Assembly: GCF_023159225.1 (NCBI RefSeq)
Contig: NC_063188.1
Span: 29,757,626-29,821,625 of the forward strand
Direction: 5' to 3'
Length of the DNA: 64,000 nucleotides
Source of the DNA: Perognathus longimembris pacificus
Taxonomy: Eukaryota; Chordata; Mammalia; Rodentia; Heteromyidae
This document shows, piece by piece, positions 44,276 to 56,079 of the stretch. Position 1 is the stretch's first letter, and every line of letters starts with the position of its first letter. The notes under the pieces are model-generated. The model was not told the origin of the DNA and did no database searches. It worked only from the letters and a program-made list of their open reading frames with translations. Position numbers and translations under genes: made by a program.

Positions 44276-46065
44276 GAAAGAAAGAAAGAAAATAGAGGAT
44301 CAAATTTTTAATTAATAACTACATAGGTACAATAAGCAGAATATACCAAATGGCTTAATATATTTTTACTAAATTCTAATTTTGACTTCTTGCTTTGTCA
44401 ATTATTGACAAGTACATGTAGTTCATGTGGTGTGTTCATTCAATGACTAGTTCATTTTTGAGATAATTGGAGTGAACTAAAATCATAAAAATTTACCTCT
44501 CAACTTTAAATTATTTCTCAGAGGAGTAAATAAGTTACACTATTAGTTATTGTTGCTGGAGGAAATGCTGCAGAAGAAGGATTTAAGAGAAGGAAATATT
44601 TTTACTCATTAGCTTCAGAGAGTTCACTCCAGGGTTGGTTGACTCCATTGTGTCTTCTGGCCATGAACCAGAGAGAGATGTCAAGGACATGGTATATCTT
44701 TCTAGAGAACATCTTTCAATGACCTAGTTCACATAACTAAACCCCATCTTCTAATTTTCTTACCTCCCAATAAATCCATTAAATTATGAATCTGTCAATA
44801 ATTAACTCATCGGTTGTATCAGACATTTCATTATCCAAATGCTTCCTAAAAGTCCCAACCCAGAACACTACTGTAATGAGAACCAAAGATGAGCATTTCA
44901 GAGGATATTTCATAACAAATACCTAGTGAGAACAGTGTTTTTAAAATCCTAAAGATATATAAAGTACACAATCACTTATTAGATAGATGTAAACCTATAT
45001 GATGGGAATTCCACTCAATACCAATGTTTTATTTGAATAACTATGGATAACTAGATATTACTAGTGGTAAATAGGCACATGGGTAACAAGAAATAACTAG
45101 AGTAGCTAGAGGAATCCAAAATGCTGAAAAACACATTCTCCTAATTTCCTAATTCTCATTTTGTAAACATCACTTACCCCTGGATTTCTTTATCATGTCC
45201 ATACTAGGGTCTCTCATTTTTTCAACTTCATACTATCCTGATACTGAAGATCAATTTATTCACTGCATAGATCTTTCCAAATTATGTAGTCTATTTTCAC
45301 TTGGGATCTAATACTGTTGAATTAGTTCTCAGTGATAGTATATCACAAAAGTCCACTTTCAGGGTACTGTTTACCCTGAAGAAATATAAGTAGCTTCACA
45401 GAAAATATCTGAAATATGACATTTAAAAAATATCTGAAGTATGAAAAGAACCAGGAAACTGCATAGAAGATAACAAGTTTGGCAATGGCAGTTATGGAAA
45501 ACATATTTGCGATTGGCAAAAAAACAAATCAAAGTGACTTGGAGAAGAAAAGTAAATAATCAATTTATATAATCATGTGTGCAGATCTAGAATATCTCGA
45601 CCAGGTATTTAATGATGATGTAAAGAATATTTCCATCTTTCCCTTCTTTGGTTTCTTTTCTCATAGGTTTCATTCTAAAGTACTAACACATGTTTTTTCC
45701 ATATGTGAAGGAGGATAAGTGTTGTTTCCTTTCTACTTTTAGATTTATGACCTGATAAGCAGGGTCATTTTCTTCAAATTCAATATCAAATACTTTAAGG
45801 AGGGATTCAATTTGACTGAATGTGGTCAAGAGTCAACCTAGAATAATCAGTTTATTAGATGTATGAAGTTAAAAAATTAGGGAATTGCATCCAACACTTT
45901 TACTGAAATAATATAAAACAGAAAATATCAAAGGAAATGTGCTTTGCATATAGTATATTACACACAGTGAAGGTAGGTATTTGCTTACAAAATTTTATTG
46001 CAGATGTGTATTTGCAGGCATGTATTGTATTGAATGTGCATATACGTGTATGTGCATGTATTTTG
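44276..46065. other. Unique AT-rich DNA, about 1.8 kb
   Basis: No gene or named repeat was recognised; a short TG/TA-rich patch lies at 46003-46065. Confidence 0.4.
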
Positions 46066-47053
46066 GATTGAGATTCCATCTCACCCCAGTAAGAATGTCC
46101 TTTATCAAGAAAACTAACAATAACAATTGTTGGAGGGGATGTGGCCAAAAGGGAACCCTACTTCATTGTTGGTGGGAATGTATGGAGTTTCCTCAGAAGG
46201 CTAAATATAGAACTCCCCTATGACCCAGCAACCCCACTTTTGGGTATCTATCCAAAAAACCACAAACAAAATCACAGTAAGACCATGAGCACAACAATGT
46301 TCATCACAGTGCAATTTGTCATAGCTAGAATCTGGAACCAACCAGATGCCCCTCAGTAGATGAATGGATCAGGAAAATGTGGTACATATACAAAATGGAA
46401 TTTTATGCCTCTATCAGAAAGAATGACATTGCCCCATTTGCAAGGAAATGGAAGGACTTGGAAAAAAATTATACTAAGTGAAGTGAGCCAGACCCAAAGA
46501 AACATGGACTCTATTATTCCCTCATAGGGAATAATTAGCACAAGTTTAGGCTAGTCACAGCAGAGGATCACAAGAGCCTAATAGCTATGCCCTTATGAAT
46601 GCATAAGATGATGCTAAGTGAAATGAACTCCATGTTATGGAAACAACTGTTGTATCACTGTTGTAATTACTTTCAACATGCCATGCGAAACTGTAGCTTC
46701 CATTGTTGATGGTCCTCTTGTATCCTCTTCCTGTGATTGTACCCGCACTATCACTGTATCTTATCTGAGTACATTGGAAACTGTATATACTGGTATTAGA
46801 ACTAGGGAAGTGAAAGGGAAAATCAAAATCGAGAGACAAAGGATAAAAAGACAAACAACTCCAAAAGCAATACTTGCAAAACCATTTGGTGTAAACCAAC
46901 TGAACAACTCATGGGGGGAAAGGCAAAGAGGGAGGGGGGAATGAGGGAGGAGGTAACAAATAGTACAAGAAATGTATCCAATGCCTAAAGTATGAAACTG
47001 TACCCGATCTGTATATCAGTTTGACAATAAAAATAAATAATTTTTTTAAAAGA
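46066..47053 (+). mobile_element. 5'-truncated LINE-1: end of ORF2 plus full 3'UTR
   Basis: Starts at 'gattgagattccatctcacc' (end of ORF2), passes the ORF2 end ('gacccagcaaccccactttt') and runs through the 3'UTR to a G-rich purine tract (46913-46950). It ends with 'tcagtttgacaataaaaata' and an A-rich tail. Compared with the copy at 61.6 kb it lacks about 45 bases near 46180 ('ggtgggaatgtatggagttt'), a small internal deletion. Confidence 0.93.
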
Positions 47054-47446
47054 CCTGTGTCAGAAGCCTAGTCCTGTGCACTGTAAGGACTGACATTGAG
47101 TAGCTACTGCAAAAAAATTACATGAGTGGAGAGGAGATGTTACAGTTTCCAAAGGGTTCCACAGAGAAAAATTATAACATACCAACTACAGAATACATAC
47201 ACTTCTATTAAAATTATCTGAGAAAAAGGTTCAGATTCAGACTTCTAATCAGAGGGTCTACAAGAACTAGGCACTACTTGAAACTGAGTTCATTTTAGTA
47301 TATTGTTTGCTGAGGGCAAGTATAGAAAAGAAGCCACAGGTCGAAATTTGGAAATGGCATGTTTGTAATCATTAAAAAGTCAAAGATAAACCTTCTAGGT
47401 CCAGGCCACAAATATAGGTAACAAATAAACGATTTAATAGTCAAGG
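47054..47446. other. Unique DNA
   Basis: Nothing recognised. Confidence 0.4.
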
Positions 47447-47692
47447 CAGCCAGGGGCTGGTGACTCATGCCTGTAATCCTAGCAATCAGGGAGGCTGAGA
47501 GCTAAGGATCATAGTTCAAAGCCAGTCCACACAATAAAGTCCATGATGATTTTATCTCCTTTGAACTATCAGAAAACCAGAAGTGGTGCTGTTGCTCAAA
47601 GTGATAAAGCACTAGCCTTGAGCAAAAAGAGCTCAGGGACAGCACCCAGGCCCTGAGTTCAAGCTCCACAATCAACCAAATAAAAACCAAAA
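47447..47692 (+). mobile_element. B1-tRNA composite SINE, sense
   Basis: 'ggtgactcatgcctgtaatc', 'gatcatagttcaaagccagt' and tRNA-like module 'gttgctcaaagtgataaagc', 'gagttcaagctcc', with a degenerate A-rich tail. Confidence 0.9.
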
Positions 47693-47694
47693 CA

Positions 47695-47856
47695 TTGTAA
47701 ACCAACTGCAATGGGGGGAATGCATTGGAGAGGAGGGAGGGTGGGTGAAAAATGAGGGAGGAAGTAATAAATTGGACAAGAAATGTACTCTCTCACTACC
47801 TTACATATGTAGGTGTAATCCCTCTATACATCAACTTGACAATAATTTTTTAATAC
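47695..47856 (+). mobile_element. LINE-1 3' terminus, sense
   Basis: 'gtaaaccaactgcaatgggg' then a G-rich tract, 'acaagaaatgtactctctca' and 'cctctatacatcaacttgac' with a final 'aataatttttt'. About 160 bp of 3'UTR. Confidence 0.85.
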
Positions 47857-48879
47857 TCAAGGATAGAGAACAAGTTATTTATGTAAGGATGTATGTATAT
47901 GCAACCTATCTTTAAAAGAATCCAATTTCCAGAAAATGGATACCATTATCACTCTAAAATTGTGAAATATATGGGATCAAATTCAGATTTTTGAAAGTTC
48001 ATGCACAAGACTATGAGTATATTCAGTTATGTAATTAATGTTTAGTGCATAAGATGAATAAATATTTAATGTTTAATCAATGGTTCTATTATTATTTTTG
48101 TATATAGTATCATAATGTCAAGAATTTTTTTCTATACACTATGTGATAATGATAATAACCTGACTTAGGCATTGGCACTATTTTAAGTAATTTGTTAACA
48201 TAACAGTAATGGACTTTTTTTCAGCAACAAGTTTGACACTTATACGTTTATCTAAGTTACAAGGTGTTACCACTATGCCACAGGCCTTATATTAAGTGTT
48301 GCTAATATCCCCTGAAAATAGACCAACTAGGCAATGCTTGTGCCCTTTGTAGTTAACATCAGATGAGAAATCTGATAGGCCAAGGTTGAATGGGTATTTT
48401 TGTAGTTTATCACTGAATTGGTGCTGCCTCTAGCTATGTTCAGAATGAGGTGTTCTTTTCATTCAAGCAAAGACATTCCAGAACAGCATAAAGAATGAAA
48501 AATGAACTCATAATCTCATTATGTTCTATTCCTTATTGAAATACAAGGTTCATAAATCGGTGACAGGGATGTTACAAAGGGTTAAGGTTCTGAGTAGGTG
48601 TCCGCATTGTGCCTATTCAACTTGAAAGGTAGTTTTATCTCATCTTCTTCCATTTTTTTAAACAATTTGTATGACTTTCAAAGACTCAGACAAGAGAAAA
48701 CATAGTCTACAAAGTCACCAATAAGAATTATTAGTTGTCAATATTGGACATGATAACACTGAAGCTTCGATATAGTTACAGAACAAGAAATACAGAAATA
48801 GAAAGTAATAGAATGTCTTTGTGTAGGCATTCTTAAATTTGAATTTGTCGATATGAAATTACTTAAAACCAATAGATTT
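47857..48879. other. Unique AT-rich DNA
   Basis: A faint MIR-like patch at about 48160-48210; otherwise nothing recognised. Confidence 0.4.
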
Positions 48880-49797
48880 GGGGGGAGGAGAAAAAGCACA
48901 ACATATGCACATATGAAATACTATTGTGAAAGTCATTGGTATATATTTACAAAGTTAAAGTCAAATAGGCTCAATTGAGATGAGCTCTAGTGGGAAGAGA
49001 ACTAATAGGATGAAAATGGAGGAATATTGTTGATATAGTTCATCCGGATGTTTAAAAATAGAACAATAAAACTCACTGAAATTGCTTCAAGGAAGATTTT
49101 GATGGGAAAGAATTATAGAGGGGGTTAAGATGATCAGGATAAGTTGTTCACACATATGAAAACGTCACAATAAATCCTCCATTATACAACTAAAGTGTGC
49201 TAATAAGAGCCTATGGCAAGAGTGCCTGCCTCGGATACACGAGGCCCTAGGTTCGATTCCCCAGCACCACATATACAGAAAATGGCAAAAAAGAGAGAGA
49301 GATTTTTAGGAAGAAAAAAAATTATATACACATATGAACATACCTTGTAATCTTAAGGAAAGCTGTTGATTGGTAGGGGTTGAAAGCAGGGGAAGAGAAA
49401 CCACCAGAAATTGTTATTCTCTGCAAAGTATTATATGTACACATCTGTAATGCCATGATGAAACCCTTGCCACAATTAATACATATTAAAAGAAATGGAC
49501 TGCCGTAAAATCAAACAGGCTTTGTTAGGGGTAGATATGAGCAGGTAGAGAATGAATGAAGAGGGTGAATAAGGCTACATATAGTCAAACTGGTTTACTT
49601 GCATTTGTGAAAATATGTGCAAACACATTTCAACAGTGAAACCTGTTAAAATTGCTTTTAAAAGGGGTTGGAAAAGAAGCGGGAAGTGTTAGAGGCTGTG
49701 CAATTGATCAGGATGCATTGTATAGATGTATGGAAAGAGATAAATGCTTATACATACCCCTGTACAACTAAGAATGGTATTTTACAAAACAAAACTG
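48880..49797. repeat. Diverged local duplication, LINE 3'UTR-like
   Basis: Two segments, about 48959-49206 and 49507-49795, share the same block order: 'tcaaataggctc/tcaaacaggctt', an 'aaactggttt'-like middle, 'aaattgcttcaagg/aaattgcttttaaaa', a 'gatcaggat' block, then 'cattatacaactaa/cctgtacaactaag'. Partial further copies of the 'acacatatgaa...' block lie at 48900 and 49330. The units resemble old rodent L1 3' tails, but I cannot name the family. Confidence 0.45.
49206..49290 (+). mobile_element. Left-half-only tRNA-derived SINE, sense
   Basis: Only the first tRNA-like half is present, with the young diagnostic bases ('gcctcggatacacgaggccc') and an intact B box 'ggttcgattcc'. The right half is replaced by 'ggcaaaaaag' and a GA-rich tail. 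The A box has lost its start. Confidence 0.88.
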
Positions 49798-50016
49798 GAG
49801 CCAGTCACTGGTGTCACACGCCTATAGTCCTAGCTACTCAGGAGCCTAAGATCTGAAGACTGTAGTTAAAAGCCAGGTCAGGCAAACAAATGTAACTTTT
49901 CTCTCCAATTAATCAGCAAAAGGCCAGAAGTGGAGTAATGACTGAAGTGGTAGAGCACCAACCTTGAGGAAAATGTTAAGGGACTAGAATTCAAGCCCCG
50001 ATACACAGACACAAAC
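49798..50016 (+). mobile_element. B1-tRNA composite SINE, sense
   Basis: 'agccagtcactggtgtcaca', 'cgcctatagtcctagctact' and a mutated tRNA-like module ('atgactgaagtggtagagca'). Confidence 0.85.
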
Positions 50017-50513
50017 TACAACTAAGCTAGCCAAAACACTATATGATTCCACTTATAAGGCAACTAGATCATTTACAGAGGCAGGAAATAGGAAAAAGAG
50101 TGCTTGAGATTGTGAGAGGGAAGAATTAGAAAGTTAGGGTTTAATGAATACAGAGTTATAGCTCTTCAAGATAAAGGAAAGAGTACTAGACACTAGTTGC
50201 ACAATAAAGTAAATGTACTTAGAATTACTGAACTATATGCTTAAAATGAAAATGGTGAACCTGATGTGAGTAGCTAACAACAATTAAAATTACTTATTTT
50301 AAAGAACTAAACATAAAGTACTGTTCCTTTATTTTGTCCTTCATAAACAGTACTGTCTCCCCTTTGTCCTCCATTTAGTCTATTTTCCACACAGAAACAG
50401 GAATGGAGAATGTAATCACTGTATTCTTTATTTAATTACTCGAGGATAAGCTGCAGAATTTCTGTTCTGACATGCAAGAATCTTCACCTAACCCATCTAC
50501 CTGACTCCATCCT
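50017..50513. other. Unique DNA
   Basis: Nothing recognised. Confidence 0.4.
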
Positions 50514-50532
50514 TTAATATTGCCTGATTTTA

Positions 50533-50633
50533 TTTTTTATTTTTATTTTTTTCAAATTTTTATTATCAAACTGATGTACAGAGAGGTTACAGTTTCATAC
50601 GTTAGGCATTGGATACATTTCTTGTACTGTTTG
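50533..50633 (-). mobile_element. Minimal LINE-1 insertion, antisense, about 100 bp
   Basis: T-rich tail then 'actgatgtacagagaggtta' and 'ggcattggatacatttcttg', ending 'tactgtttg'. A perfect 19-bp TSD 'ttaatattgcctgatttta' lies at 50514-50532 and 50634-50652. Only the last 75 or so bases of the L1 were copied. Confidence 0.97.
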
Positions 50634-50764
50634 TTAATATTGCCTGATTTTAAACTTTTGATCAAGCTGTACCAAATTATTCTTCATTTTCAGTAGGTGA
50701 TATTTCATGATTTGTAACCATCTAAAATGCCTTTTCAGAGTCTCCCATTTACCTTCTAGACACC

Positions 50765-51040
50765 TCATCCTTCATGATCAGGCTTAGTGTCTGCTATGGG
50801 GAGCTTTTCTTGACCATGCAGAACACTGCTGTCTTTTGTCTAAACCTCTACCTGGTAGCACACTCTATCATTGCAGGTAGCACGCCATATTGCAAAGATT
50901 TGTTTAATATGTCTGCATGCCTTAGTAGACTAGAAGGTCCTCAAGGTCTCGTTCACATTTGTATCCCTAAGGTTCAGATCACAGTAGCCCAGTGTCTGCT
51001 ACCTAAGCATTGCTTTACACATAGCATTCAATAAGTAAAC
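50765..51040 (+). repeat. L2 3' region, sense
   Basis: 'ggggagcttttcttgaccat', 'gtagcacactctatcattgc', 'agtagactagaaggtcctca', 'cacatttgtatccctaaggt' and 'cacatagcattcaataagta' follow the L2 order through to its end. The 86-codon frame 50774-51034 is a remnant of this. Confidence 0.8.
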
Positions 51041-51243
51041 ATCTACAAGTTTGTTTATTAATCTTAGCATACGCTTGACAATGTTGCCCCCATTTGCACT
51101 ACTGCTATCAATAAAAATTCTAAGAAAAAGCTCTGTGTTGTCAGGAGAATAGCCAGACCATCCATTATCTGATGATAGGAAAGGAATACCTAGAAGTCTG
51201 TGCCTTCCTGGCCCTTTGTGGCCCTGGAAATGCTCACTTCTTT

Positions 51244-51452
51244 TTCCTTTTCTTTTTTTTGGCCAGTCCCAGGGCTTGAACTCAGGGCCTGAGCACTGTC
51301 CCTGGCTTCTTTTTGCTCAAGGCTAGTACTCTGCTACTTGAGCCACAGTGCCACTTCTGGCCTTTTTGCATATATGTGGTGCTGAAGAATCGAACCCAGT
51401 GCTTCATGTATATGAGGCAAGCACTCTTGCCACTAGGCCGTATGACCAGTCC
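51244..51452 (-). mobile_element. Dimeric tRNA-derived SINE, antisense
   Basis: Complete reversed dimer; left B box reverse 'gaatcgaaccc' intact. TSD 'ctcacttcttt' / 'ctcatttcttt' (51233-51243, 51453-51463) with one difference. Confidence 0.95.
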
Positions 51453-51463
51453 CTCATTTCTTT

Positions 51464-53498
51464 CTTATAAACTAAGAAAGGATTGAGGGCTTGGGTAAGG
51501 GAGCCTTTCAGGAAATGGGGTCTTTTCTGTTAAAACTGAACTTTGTTCTTCATGGAACTGTTATTATATATGATGTCCAGTGCTTTGAGCCTGTTATGAA
51601 TTAAGAAGGTTTAGTTAGACTGGTTTTGAAATGTTCTACTAGTGTGTAATAGTATTTGTGTGAGAAATTTGTGAGTTCAGAGAAGTTAATTGTGAGGAGG
51701 CCCTGGATTCTTTTTGATCTTCACTAACTATACTAATAGGAATCTTATATGTATGTGAAAACTGAGACTTTTGATCAGACTGAAAGTAACTATGGCAGCA
51801 TTTAGATATACTATTACATGCATCATAATCAGATTATACCAATCTGCTCTATAGTGCTCAAATTATTCATTATTGCAGCTAGCATTAAATTCCATAACAA
51901 GGTGATTGCAATAAAGTTGAAAATTTCAAGTTTCCAGTTTAACTCTGTCTTATAAAGTCCCAACATCGAATATAATCTGTATTATAAACTACAACTTGCC
52001 TCAGGACAAAAGCATCCTCTAAAAGTGATGCTCCCTCCCTCTCAAGTACTTTTATAACAAAATGTCAGACCATGAAAATGACTCAGGGTAAACTATTCCT
52101 TAAATAAAGCAGTCTTCTGTAGGAACCTCTATGTGTAAACAGATGCCTCAGAAAGCCCCTATGACCTAAATGGTTATTTCTTCCCATTCCCCTTCCCACA
52201 TCCAAATGTTTGTGATATATTGCTTTGCAGTTGAAGGGTTCAAGGCCATATGCATGATTTGAAAGGAAACAGCTCATGTACTGACAGCACAGAGAAAAGT
52301 TGTAGAAAGAGATTTTCTTTAAAAAAAAAAAAAAAAAGAAAAGCAAAAGAATCTAAAAGTGCTTTTAAGGATCGCCTGTTTTCCTGCTAGAAAAAACAAT
52401 CATGGATATCTGTCAAATACCAATGACAGTATGTCAATCACACCTCAATCCCATGCCTTCTTGTTTTCAAGAGCTTGTCTTCTTATTGTAAAACTAGCTT
52501 TTAACTATTTCCAAAGCAACAGAATTATATTGCTGCTATGTGTGACTGAAATGTGTGACAGGTTGTTTGGATTGTAATTCCAAGGTCCCAGTTATGACCT
52601 ACCAGCTAACATATTCTCCTCATTCAATAGAGCCTTGTGTCTATATAATGTCAAACAAACGGTAGGGCACTAAACAAATAATGAGCTGATTCCGAAACCT
52701 GCAGGTTTTAGGTTGTGCCTAAACCATAGGTTGGCAACTTGAAATTCTTCTGAGAGGCACAATGAGGCTTGCCCCATGGCAATGCTGTGACATCTTATCT
52801 CAGTACACAGTACTAAGCAAACTGAACACTATTATTTGCTAAATACTTAAACGATACCCAAAATAGAATTCCAGCTCTTTCTGAAATAAAATGAATTCCC
52901 TTATTTCCTGTTTTAACCATCTAAATCACTTATTTAAAAGAATCAGTTGCTCACATGTGAGCAATGTTTGCTTAAATTTTACATCAGCAATATTTTAGGG
53001 TCTAGAAAAATAAGGAGATTACTTTTTCTAGTGACTAAAGGCAGGATTGGATTTAAAGAACGCAATATACTAAGGAGTCTGAGAAACGGATATGGCTGAA
53101 GTGTCCGTAGTAGTGGCTAGAGACTATCTCAGGCTTGGTCCTTGATTCGTCAAGTGGACAAAACTATATGCTTCTCTGTATCTGAATTCTTCCTTTCATC
53201 TTTTATCAAATCTCAAACAAAATGTACACCTAATCTTTCCAATCTCAACTGCCTACCAATCCTAAGAACACTACTATCACAATTAACATAGGAAGTTCTA
53301 CTGATTTAATACAGCTTCTATCATGGATTCCCTATACTACTGGGTTATAACCTACTTGAAGAGATACATTTTGTTACTCCTTGTAATAGCTTCACCATTT
53401 TGAGTGCTTCTTTATTTCCTGCTCTTGCTGATTTTTTTTTTAACTTTTTTTGCTTTCTAACATGTTTGAGACCCTCTGACTGAAAAAAATATGATTGT
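51464..53498. other. Unique DNA, about 2 kb
   Basis: No gene or named repeat recognised. An A16-type run lies at 52321-52337; minus-strand 87-codon frame at 52083-52346 starts in it and has no domain. Confidence 0.45.
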
Positions 53499-53513
53499 CT
53501 TTCCTAAGGTTTT

Positions 53514-53751
53514 TCTTGTTGTTGTTTTGTTGTTTGGTTGTTTGGTTGTTTTTTTTTTTTTTTTGCCAGTCCTGGGGCTTGGACTCAGGGCCTGAGCACT
53601 CTCCCTGGCTTTTTGCTCAAGGCTATCACTCTGCCACTTGAGCCACAGCGCCACTTCTGGCCATTTTCTATATATGTGGTGCTGAGGAATCAAACCCAGG
53701 GCTTCATGTATATGAGGCGAGCACTCTTGCCACTAGGCCATATTCCCAGCC
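53514..53751 (-). mobile_element. Dimeric tRNA-derived SINE, antisense
   Basis: Complete reversed dimer with a tail that has evolved into (TTG)n/(TTTGG)n before a T16 run. Perfect 15-bp TSD 'ctttcctaaggtttt' at 53499-53513 and 53752-53766. Confidence 0.97.
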
Positions 53752-53766
53752 CTTTCCTAAGGTTTT

Positions 53767-54252
53767 ATCACAGTCTTCTGTACTATACACTGTTCCTTAG
53801 GTGACATGACTCGCCCTCAGGATTACAACTATCAATGGTGAAGATGGTCTCTATGTAGCAATCTCCAGGTGGATTTTGCCTAAGAATACTAATCCTATTT
53901 CAGAAAACTCACTTATGTCTTGCATAGTTTGCTGCCATTTCATAAGTGGTCTAGGGACAAAATCCTCAAACTGACTTCCAGATTTCTACTAATGGACTAT
54001 GAATCTCTACATTATTGTAAATTCAGCTTATGTCAGCAAACAAGAAGTGAGATCTTACCATGAATAAAATACTAAATCTAGAACTCTTGATGCCATCATT
54101 AAAATTTCCCTCCCATTCCCTGTATGCCGTCCAATAAGTTCTTCCTTAAAATATCAATCATGTATCCAACATGTCATTTAATTCCCTTTGCCAAGTACAC
54201 TAATAGTCCCAAGACTGGCATTCCTATGCCTAAATTTGTATAAGCTTTGGTC
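53767..54252. other. Unique DNA
   Basis: Nothing recognised. Confidence 0.4.
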
Positions 54253-54380
54253 TGGTCACTGTGAGTAAGCATCTTTAATCCCAGCTATTCAAGAGGCTAG
54301 GGTTAGAAGATTGTTTGAGATAAGAATAGAAGATAGCCTGGACAACATAATGAAGGCTCCTCTTAAAGAAAAGAAAAACC
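54253..54380 (+). mobile_element. B1 SINE, sense
   Basis: 'gtaagcatctttaatcccag', 'ctattcaagaggctagggtt' and 'gatagcctggacaacataat'. Diverged. Confidence 0.75.
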
Positions 54381-54894
54381 ATACACTTTCCATAAATGTA
54401 TTGATTGATTGGTATCTGTTCTATAGTACTGGATGCTTTGGTTAAGATATAACTAAATTCACATATTTGTCATGTTATAATAAGACCAAGCAGTATGTTT
54501 AATCTCTACTTTACACAGACAGTTTGAAAGAAGATGAGGCATACATTTTAGATGGGACTGCTTGTGTTAAATATCTGCCCCCCTACTATATCCAAAGAAT
54601 GCAGATATATTATATATAATAAACCCAAAGGAGACTACTAATTCTAATTTTCCTGTTCGTGTAGAAATGCTAGTTGTATATATTTAACAAAAACAATATA
54701 AAGATTGTTCCTTTAGTCTGATCCACCCTTTTGGGCTTCTCAGGGACCAAGATTATAACCACTAGTGGAACCATGGAAGGAGAAAACTCTTCCACTGAGC
54801 TTATGCCCACTGGGTCAGAAGGTCTACCTGCCAATAAAAGTTTCTATGTTCAGAAATATAGAAAGTAGCCATTTATTACTGAAATTGGCAGCTA

Positions 54895-55100
54895 TTGTCA
54901 TCTGTAAAGAGCAAGAGACCTAGAATCAGGGAAGCTTTGTTCTGTTGCTTAATGATTCTTAGATGTCTAGCTAGTCACTGTGTATCTTCTTCACAAGTAA
55001 AGTTAGATCAAGAATAAGTGGCTGACTGTATGAGGAAATATTGAATAACACATTATGTGTGACTGTCTCTAGCACATGGCAAGCAATCAGTAAATATTAG
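54895..55100 (+). repeat. MIR, sense, abutted by LINE-1
   Basis: 'gcaagagacctagaatcagg', 'gctagtcactgtgtatcttc', 'gtgactgtctctagcacatg' and 'caagcaatcagtaaatatta' follow the MIR order to its end. The L1 fragment begins within about ten bases of the MIR end. Confidence 0.75.
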
Positions 55101-56078
55101 GAGATTTGAAAATGGCAATATTGCCAAAAGCTATCTACAAATTCATTAATATCCCAACACCGTTTTTTAATGGAATAGAGGAAGCAATCCAGAAATTCAT
55201 ATGGAACAAAAAAAGAACCAGAATAGCAAAAACAATCCTAAGGAAAAAGAACAGTGCTGGAGGAATTACAATATCAAACTTCAAGCTGTATTATAAAGCT
55301 ATAGTAATAAAAACAGCTTGGTATTAGCACCAGAACAGGCCTGAAGAACAATGGAACAGAATTGAAGACCCAGAAATGAACCCACAGAACTATGCCTACT
55401 TATTCTTTGATAAAGGAGCTAAAAAAATAGTATGGAAGAAATAGTATGGAAGAAAGATAGCCTCTTTAACAAATGGTGCTGGCAAAACTGGTTCAACACA
55501 TGCAACAAACTAAAACTAGATCCTTATATATCACCCTGCACCAAAATCAATTCCAAATGGATCAAAGACCTAGAAATCAAAACAGATACCCTGAAAACAC
55601 TAAAGGAAGGAGTAGGAGAAACACTTGGGCTCCTTCGCACAGGACGGGACTTCCTTAACAAAGACCCAGAAAGGCTACAAATCAAAGAAAGGATGGACAA
55701 ATGGGACTGCATCAAACTGCAGCACTTCTGCAGGGCAAAGGACATAGCTCCCCAGATAAACAGAAAGCCCACAGATTGGGAAAAGATCTTTTCCAGCCAT
55801 ACAATGGACAAAGGCCTCATATCTAAAATATATGCAGAACTAAAAAAATTACATTCCTCCAAAAGAAAACTGCAAAGAACCAATAGCCCCCTCATCAAGT
55901 GGGCTAGAGACTTACAAAGAGACTTCTCTGATGAGGAAATGAGAATGGCCAAGAGACATATGAAAAAGTGCTCTACATCACTGGCTATAAAAGAAATGCA
56001 AATCAAAACAACATTGAGACTCCATCTCACCCCAGTAAGAATGTCCTATATCAAGAAAACCAACAACAGAAAGTTAGA
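55101..56078 (+). pseudogene. LINE-1 'C': 3' part of ORF2, 5'-truncated and cut by LINE-1 'D'
   Basis: Encodes the last third of ORF2p downstream of the reverse transcriptase core ([24 protein letters not shown] and [13 protein letters not shown] blocks). Frames are open at 55106-55327 and 55432-56136, with the break caused by a stop after TAWY and a 14-bp tandem duplication at 55427-55454. It stops at ORF2's end region ('tcctatatcaagaaaacc'), where the 5'UTR of the next L1 begins. No 3'UTR follows, so its remainder should lie beyond the window. It is close in sequence to the E copy. Confidence 0.88.
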
Positions 56079-56079
56079 G

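Noticed and set aside
55524..56030. 168-codon minus-strand frame
   Set aside because: Shadow of the ORF2 coding strand; the same antisense frame recurs at 61165-61503 and 57836-58195 in other L1 coding parts.
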